This document shows positions 57,248-64,000 of a stretch of 64,000 nt of DNA, in pieces. Position 1 is the stretch's first letter, and each line of letters starts with the position of its first letter. Position numbers and translations under genes: made by a program. The stretch is from assembly GCA_039545315.1 (NCBI GenBank), contig BCIM01000008.1, positions 759,286 through 823,285 on the forward strand, written 5' to 3'. Below the pieces are notes generated by a model, which worked only from the letters and a program-made list of their open reading frames with translations, searched no databases and had not been told where the DNA came from. Source of the stretch: Kondoa malvinella. Its lineage: Eukaryota; Basidiomycota; Agaricostilbomycetes; Agaricostilbales; Kondoaceae.

Positions 57248-58580
57248 TCACAGAACAAGATAGACCAGCATACCAGCCGCTAGAACCCAAGCTGAATTCT
57301 TGAGCGTCGAAGCAGATCCTTGTAGTGTCTTCTGACCGGCTGTCTCCGTCGTTAGTAGAGATCATGGCAGAGGGGATAGACGCACCAATGACGTTGATAT
57401 GCTGCGCGAATCCAGCACCACACCTCGTCGCAACCGCGCGATACAGCTTGATCTGCACGCCCAACATGCCCGAATTACTAATGCCAATAGGATAAGGTTG
57501 CATTCCCTCCCACGAAACATACGACGCCAAGATTTGTTGCGTGCATGGTGTACAAAGTTGATCGGTCGTCATATCTGGGTTGAGGAAAAGGAAATGTAGG
57601 TAAGAGTCTGTGAAAGTGGTCGTGTTGGGTACGATTGCGCTGTCGATTAAAGTAGCTGCGTCCGTTGTATTGTTGTTTGATGTAGTACCGGATGGGATAG
57701 GTGTGCCTTCTGGTGTGTATTCTTGACGACGGGCGAGACGACGACGAGCTGCTTGTTTGATTCCGGCTGCGGCTTGGTAGAGAAGCGAAGGTGCGTTGAG
57801 TACTGACCCAGCTACTGCGCTGATATCAAATGAAGCGTCGTCGGACTTCATAGCGAGTGCTACAACGCCAACGCGCATGTCGGTGACGTTTGCTGTGCCT
57901 AGTGAATTGGTAGCGTTGGCGACAATGGAAGGAGCTGCTTCTTGAGCCAAGTTGACAGTCGCGTTAGCTGCTGCTTCATGGACTGGCATAGCGGCCGGTG
58001 CATCTGATTGCGATCCTTGCTCCTCGCTGACTGTGGCACTGCTTGTTCCCATTTGCATCAAACAGGATTGTTGCGTGTTGGCATCTGTCGCGCAGACGGC
58101 CGTCTTGAATGCAGGCAGCATATATAGGGAGTCATATAGGGACTATCCACCGGCACAATGGTATGAGCTCTGCTCAAAGACGTATAATGCCGCACGAACC
58201 TGTACTGCGGGAACAGCAGTCGCACCACCCATTTCCGCCGAGCAACTTGCAAAGAACTGATTCAAAGTGACTTGCAATAACGAATTGGAGCAGAATTGCG
58301 TGGCAGAAGAGCAAATCATGGCGAGCGTGTCTTGAACTGAAGAGTTGCCATCACTTGAAGCAGAGACTGGGTTGAAGTGAGCCGTAGCTTCTAGTAATGG
58401 TGTAGCGCATTGACTGAGGGTGCTGTCGTTGTCTAGCTGTTGTAGGTATGTATTGCAAGCTGGTGAAATGTCTGTTGCGACGTTTGAGCATCTACTTTGC
58501 TTTCAAAAAGGTGTAGACGGCTCACTCTGAGCCGAAGCAGCAGCAACAATTGCCAGCAGTCCCAAGTATTTCCCTAACAT
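57248..58580 (-). CDS. Secreted GPI-anchored cell-surface protein
   Basis: The start MLGKYLGLLAIVAAASAQ is a clear signal peptide. The mature part has regularly spaced Cys in its first half (SPACNTYLQQL, LSQCATPLLEA, LAMICSSATQFC, ASCSAEMGG, AVCATDANTQQSC), an Ala/Ser/Asn-rich middle with many NxS/T sites and a second Cys-bearing part (QLCTPCTQQILASYV, ATRCGAGF). It ends with a GPI signal: small residues then NSAWVLAAGMLVYLVL. This Cys pattern matches a fungal surface-protein family of unknown function (DUF7729-like). One intron (gttcgt...gatag) joins AVQ to SLYDSLYML. The junction between the signal peptide exon and CSNVATD requires an intron of only 27-30 nt, so that join is uncertain. Confidence 0.8.
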
Positions 58581-61111
58581 TGAAGTCTTTCCTTCTGTTG
58601 AAATTTATAGTTATATAGAGTTTTGTATTGTTTTGATTTTGTTTACAGTGTCGATCACACGCAAAGCGAGTATCGAGAAAAGTGTTTAAACGAGTGTGGG
58701 TGGTTGGGTTAAAAGAGCGTCGGGCACAGAAAGAACGAGAACACGGAATAGGAGAAGCTTGGAGGAATGCAGAGAAGCTTCGATGGAGCTCAGGCCCCTT
58801 CGAAACCCGTTTCAAAAAGTTAACCCAACCCTGATCGAGCCGCTTCAACTCAAAACAAGCGTAACTGAACTATGCATGCAATAATAGAGCTAGGCGTAGA
58901 CAACAAGCTCGGACGAAAGCACAATCGGACCAGTGATGTTGACATGCGGAAAAGCGGGTCGGTCATAAGTCATCAGATCAGATCAGAGCTGGTCATGCAT
59001 CTTCATAGAGTTCAGCGAAGTTGTCTAGGCTGTATTCTGAGAACTCACCATCTTTCCGTCTGTGCTCGGCTGAAGAGTGATATTGCTCGTCGTAATTGTC
59101 CATCACTCGCGGCGTCTCGTGTTTTCCCGCTTCAAAACCATACTTCTCTTTCTGTCCTTGTGCAAATGTCGATTGCGTAGCACTATCCCTCGATAGACTC
59201 GCACACCAACGTCTATGCTGCTTCTTGCCTGGATGTGTCTTCTCTTACACCTCGAAGACAATACTGAAGTGACTGGCACAGAAATCAAGGTGATTCGTCT
59301 TGCAGTCTCTGCTGCTGTGCTGTGAATGTCCGTTACTTGATGTATGTCTACACTGGCATACATTACCAAGAGCAAAGTAGAGCTGATGGGACTGCAGACG
59401 GTCTGGAGCAGAGCAGCAGTAACAAGCACAATCTTCTTTCTGGACTGTTGACCCTGCTTTGATTGCCATTTGTAGGCTTCGGAGAGCCGCGATCGGTGTT
59501 TCAAAACATGAGTCGGCATGTCTTTCATGAAAAGCTGCAGCAGCAATAATTTCGTGATCAGGACGCCGATGTGGGTAGGAAGCCGACGAGAAGGTAGGAG
59601 ATTCGACACGTAATCATGTATCCGCTATCATCTTCATTCGGAAGTAGACATTGTTTGCATTGCTTGCTTTTGGGTTCAACAAAGTCTTCGATATGCCTTG
59701 AATGCCAGCTAGTGTAGCTATCGTGCTTCGTGCCATACGGCATCATTGTCGATTGGGGATCTGAAGCATTCGAGCTAGTCTGCATGATGCAAATAGCTCC
59801 ATCAATTGTCGCGTCGATACTGCTTGACTTTCTAGACCAAGATATAGCGCAGCAATGGTCCAGCGCTAAGTACTGATCTTTTTTCTACGCAGACCGCTTG
59901 ATGTAGACTTAGGATAAGGAGAGGTGAGCTGTTGCAAGCAATGCTTGTCTTTCCGTTGTCATGCACGAATGTACTGCGCTTGAAGCAGGTTCGCAGCGGA
60001 TACCAGAGTGCACAGTAGATAATAGATAAGAACGCTTGAAGAACAAAGAATGAAAGTGTTTGGATATCTTGAAGCGCAGAGGTGAGAAAGGATTACAGCC
60101 TGGCATTGAAATCGTGATGTAAGTACAGGTCTTGATAGTTCAGTCAGACAGCGGGACAAGCAGCTGTGTCAATGATTCCTGGCGCACTATACAGGCAGCT
60201 TGTGAGATTCGATAGACCTCTAACCGCAACGACGAGACAATACCGCTGTTTGACGCAAAGGCAAATCGAAGTGCTCGAATTAACAAGACGACTGTCTCCC
60301 TCAGAGCAGCTGCAAAAGGCTTTTGAATTGTCTGCACTGCTCATTTGCTGGTTGCTGGTCCTCAGACTTTGGCTTCCTTGGACCGCGCATAGCGAAGGCA
60401 AAGCCCAANGCGCATACGTCTGAGAATCGGCCTGTCACTCGCTATCAAGCAAGATTGTAATGCAAGCGGCCTACCTGTCTTTGTGTTCTTGCTGTACTGC
60501 TTTCGCTTTCGTCGCTGACACCCAATACTATTCCAGTCTAACCTGCAAGAAAGCTTTTCGATCCGACTCTTCTACTGGCTGTCGTCTGCCAGTATCTCTT
60601 GTCTCTACGTCATCGTTCAGGAGTGATCTGCGCACGCGAGTGTCTCGTCTGAGAAGCGCTCCTCTGACGTCTACTTGCGACTCGCGATCCGGCTGTTTTA
60701 CTTGGCCGTGATTGGTGCCGCTTTCGTATCTTAGCTGGATCACGAGCATCATTCACTGCTGTAGCCCGGCACTTCTCGTAGAGGTAGCAGTCAGATCGTA
60801 TAGAACTATCTCAGGTCTCAGCTTGGCCAGCTTTCCGCAACCCGTTCGTTTTGCTTCACCCATCACCCTTTGAACGAAGGTATCTTAGACGACACGCTCG
60901 AATGGAGGGCGCCTTCTGGACGCCAAGCTTACTCTAAGCGCGCGTGGTCAGATACAATCTTCCTCTCTGGCGATCTTCGCTATAAAATTAGAGCTGTTTT
61001 GCTCCTCTCCCGCTCTCTCTCTCCCCCATATCCTTCCTTCTTCTCTTAGATATCATCACCAGCTCGACCGCTCAGCTGCGTTTCCATATCACTCTACCGA
61101 CTAAACACATC
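58581..61111. other. Gene-poor interval with one ambiguous base
   Basis: About 2.5 kb, the longest stretch without a recognised gene. It holds the promoter of the GPI-protein gene on the left and of the unknown gene on the right. Minus-strand frames at 59103-59609 (168 codons) and 59558-59785 overlap and could be one weak spliced gene, but I recognise nothing in them. Base 60409 is N, marking an assembly or base-call ambiguity. No tRNA-like B box was found by eye. Confidence 0.45.
60981..60987 (+). promoter_or_regulatory. TATA box of the right-edge gene
   Basis: TATAAAA lies about 130 bases before the ATG at 61112. It is followed at 61001-61047 by a long C/T-rich tract (gctcctctcccgctctctct and onward), a typical arrangement around start sites of well-expressed fungal genes. 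Confidence 0.6.
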
Positions 61112-64000
61112 ATGTCCTACCCACTCGACAAGAAGCAGCAATTCGCTCAAACATCAAGCCATACTTCTATTGGCGTAGTAGGTAGCTCCGTATCACCGCA
61201 TAACTTCGACAAACGTAAGTCTGCGCGTAGGCGCAATTGAGAGCTGTACTGATAATACTTGCGCCGGCTCCAGATGATCCGTTTGCGAATGCGGCTATCC
61301 AAGTGAGTCGACAAGCTAGCTCGTCTGACGTTAGGCTGACATAAGCACAGTATGCCCATTACCTTCAAGATGTCTTGCAGTACTTCTCCGGCCTGACCAC
61401 TCACGCCTTCGTGAAAGTGGAAGACAACAAGGTAGTCGATGCACACCAAACAATCATCAACGCATCGGCTGGGCATCTTCTAGACGCCCTTCATCAGACC
61501 AAATGTCCTGTCACTACCATTTATGGATCTGGCCTCATGGGGAAGACCATAGGAAGGAAGACTCTGTTCGCTGGTGCGGACACCATCATGCTTCACTACT
61601 ATCATCTCTTCATTATTGTCGACTTCGACGAGAACATGTCAAAACTCATTGCAGAAAAGAACACTTTTGAACACAAGAACCTGAAGGAGCGATTTGCTCT
61701 TCTGTTCTCGCTGGCCTTTGCTCTCTGCCGCGCTGGCAACAGACAAGAAGTTATAATGGTAGCTTGCTTTCCTCGACTGCGTCAAAAGCTTATCTTCTGG
61801 TAGCTACACTTTTTGACCAGTCTGGGTACACTACATGAGGTGAAGATCACACGGGAAGAATATATGAAGGAGCATAAGCAGGTCAGCTCTGCGCATTTTT
61901 GATGTTAAGTCATCTTAAGATCAAGATTACCACAGGATCCATTCGTCTTGCTACAGTTTTATCACCGATATGCTGTCAAGGAAGCTACGACAATGGCCAG
62001 CTTAGCAGCAGCCTTTCGCGGTGCCGTGCAGGCACAAGTGATCGATGGCAAGCGGCCAACTTTTATGTTATTATGTATGTCCTGCACTTGCCTGAGCTCT
62101 TGTCAACAAGCTTATATCGCGCAAGTCACTGCTTGTGCTACAGATAAGCAGCTGAAGGGCCAGATGTTTCCGATTATCGAGGCCATGGACAAGGTTCACC
62201 TAGCCTTCCAACAGCAGGGGGGCCTGGGCGACGGGTATGTTCTCCGTCCTGTCACTTTACTCAATTGATCCGCGATGTCAGAATGCTTCGCGTCTCTGTC
62301 AATTTACTAACACCATCCGCGTACTTTGCTGGCAAAGCTGTCAAGCAGCGAGACTGGGACAAATTGGATGGTGCAAGCGACGTCGGTCACATGATTGATG
62401 TACATGCGACTATGCCGCTCCTATTGTTATATGTGTTCATGACCTCCGTGCTCAGGTCAATAGTCTATCGGAGGCAGAGTACCAGCAAATTCGCAAGAAA
62501 AACGGGTACATCAGCTTCCAGCGCCTGCATCTGAAAGGGTGAGCATCTCCCTTCTCTTTTGTACCCTTAGACCAGCCTGATGGGGCTGAAACTTGGCAGC
62601 ATGTTAGGTTTCGACCCCTCGGTCGACGACACGGACAAGACCTCAGTGTTCAGCAAGCCGAAACCCAGTAAGCCTACATTGCGCTCGGTTATGCGTAGCT
62701 AACTATAGCCCGAAAAGACCCTATTACATACAAAAAGGGATGTCTCGACCTTGACGGTGTGGCAGAGTCGTCCCTCGATGCCAGTTCCACCAAGTATTAT
62801 TCATCTATGACGAGATGCTTGAAGTTCACGTCTGAGAGTGGACCCGCTGCTCGTTACGATCAGCGCTTAAACAAAGCGTACCACGATATCTTGGTGCGCA
62901 TGAAACACTGTAGGGCCTCGATCTCATGATTTCGTAAATCGTTCTCATATGCTACATAGATGCCGACTATACCAGTAAGAACTCGTTGCTCCGACACCGA
63001 GACCGATCCTCACTGTGCAAGTAGATCCGTATGTGGAACGTTCGTTGGCGCCCTTGACTCCTACTGTGGCTCACCCAACTGGTCAGTGCAGTGCTTGTGG
63101 GCCGAGGCTTCGCCTGACCCACACTGTACAGTCATGATACCGGCTCTCTTGGCTCAAGCGCACGCTCAGTATCATCAGATGCATGATCATGATCCTCAGC
63201 AGCACCCCATGATGGATCATACGACAAACAATTACACTGCGTTCAACGATCGTGAGTCAGGCAGCCAGGAATACAAATTGGCTGACACCTTCTGGTCTCA
63301 CAGCTGGTCAGCAAGCTGAATATGAGAATCACCTTCAGCACAACTTATCCATCAACTATTGCAATCTGGCGTCTCATCACATGTTTGAGCAACTGCAGCA
63401 TCCGCAACATACCCCAGCGCAGACTGCACAAATCTTCGCTGAGATCGAGCGACGCATAGGTAGATCCGTTCGAGCAGCAGAGGGACTTGCTCACGTGCGA
63501 CTCTCGACCAGGTCCCGAGAATGCGAAGAAATGGTACCATTCTGCTCGTGAGGCGGCGGACCGAGCTCTGGCCGGAAATCCTGCAAATCGTGGATACGGA
63601 GGCAGAACTACTGCAGATTCGCACTACGCTCAGGCCATGAGTGTGTAATCCCCCTTGGTACCATTTTCGCGCTGACGGGGCCGGATCATCCAGAGATTCA
63701 CAACAATGCGATGCTGGACAAAGTTCGAGCCACCGCCGCTCAGCACTTCAAGGACGTCGGTACGTAGCCCATTCCCAAGCTTTCTGAACCTACAGCTCAC
63801 AAGGTTGTCGAGAAGATGGTAACATATCCCGAGCAGTACAGATTCCTTCTGAACACACGTACACCCCAGAGCAGCAGACGGTCTGGCATGAAGAGGTGGT
63901 CAAAAGCTTTGCAGGTCTTCGACATTGATGATCTCTCCATTCAGTCATGCGCCGCGGTAATCTCCGCAGCAACTCTGTACACAAGCCTTTCTTCGTCAAC
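61112..64000 (+). CDS. Unrecognised multi-exon gene (3' partial)
   Basis: From MSYPLDKKQQFAQTSSHTS at 61112, at least 14 exons can be joined in phase to the window edge, giving more than 550 residues. Segments include DPFANAAIQYAHYLQDVLQY, TTHAFVKVEDNKVVDAHQ, TIYGSGLMGKTIGRKTLFAG, FIIVDFDENMSKLIAEKNTF and RFALLFSLAFALCRAGNRQE. Next are LHFLTSLGTLHEVKITREEY, DPFVLLQFYHRYAVKEATT and NGYISFQRLHLKGMLGFDPS. A His/Gln/Asp-rich part follows (AQYHQMHDHDPQQHPMMD), then QTAQIFAEIERRIGPENAKK and DKVRATAAQHFKDV. It looks like a mostly helical, soluble protein. No signal peptide or membrane helix is clear. I recognise no family. Introns have normal consensus, so it is a resident gene. It may continue far beyond the window, or be two genes. 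Confidence 0.7.

Noticed and set aside
59103..59609. 168-codon minus-strand frame
   Set aside because: No start context, splice partners or domain could be supported. It is mentioned only as part of the gene-poor interval.

Overview
The window is nuclear DNA from a fungus, most likely a basidiomycete. It carries about 28 recognisable eukaryotic protein genes on both strands. Most are interrupted by many short introns of about 45-60 nt (GT...AG, often gtaag/gtgag/gtcag donors and a CTRAY-like branch site 10-20 nt before the acceptor), and exons range down to 7 nt. Intergenic gaps are mostly short. There are no operons, ribosome binding sites, CRISPR arrays, insertion sequences or recognisable tRNA genes. 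The exact species cannot be read from the sequence.

Layout, left to right. A TatD-type hydrolase (5' end outside the window) is followed by a large multi-KH RNA-binding protein, then UCH37/UCHL5 deubiquitinase converging on a DUF218 membrane protein. Next come the Rieske subunit of complex III, a single-pass membrane protein, a BOR1-type anion transporter, a PAQR/IZH receptor-like protein, PRPP synthetase, the complex I assembly factor IND1 and a GNAT acetyltransferase. The middle holds a PHO85-type cyclin, an RCC2-like propeller fused to a PHD finger, a two-TM protein (Pom34-like?), VPS4, tryptophanyl-tRNA synthetase, a fungal membrane protein, a small myristoylation-motif protein, a CSC1/OSCA channel, a DUF1365 protein, the ribosome-quality-control E3 HEL2, the SSU-processome factor SOF1, a CDC11-like septin and a complete NAD(P) transhydrogenase. 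The right part has another single-pass membrane protein, a second PHO85-type cyclin with a long proline-rich tail, a GPI-anchored secreted protein, and a multi-exon gene that I do not recognise and that runs off the right edge behind a clear TATA box.

Functional themes are housekeeping. They include mitochondrial energy and redox metabolism (RIP1, IND1, NNT), nucleotide and translation functions (PRS, TrpRS, SOF1, HEL2), ubiquitin and trafficking (UCH37, VPS4), membrane transport and signalling (BOR1, PAQR, CSC1), and cell-cycle or morphogenesis (two cyclins, septin, RCC2-PHD). IND1 implies that the organism has a respiratory complex I.

The most unusual points are five consecutive micro-exons at the start of UCH37, the RCC2-PHD fusion, a septin whose G1 and G3 GTPase motifs are degenerate, two GC-AG introns, a roughly 200-residue extension on TrpRS, and the unrecognised right-edge gene. 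All multi-exon models were built by hand from reading frame, splice consensus and remembered family motifs. Terminal exons are the least certain parts.
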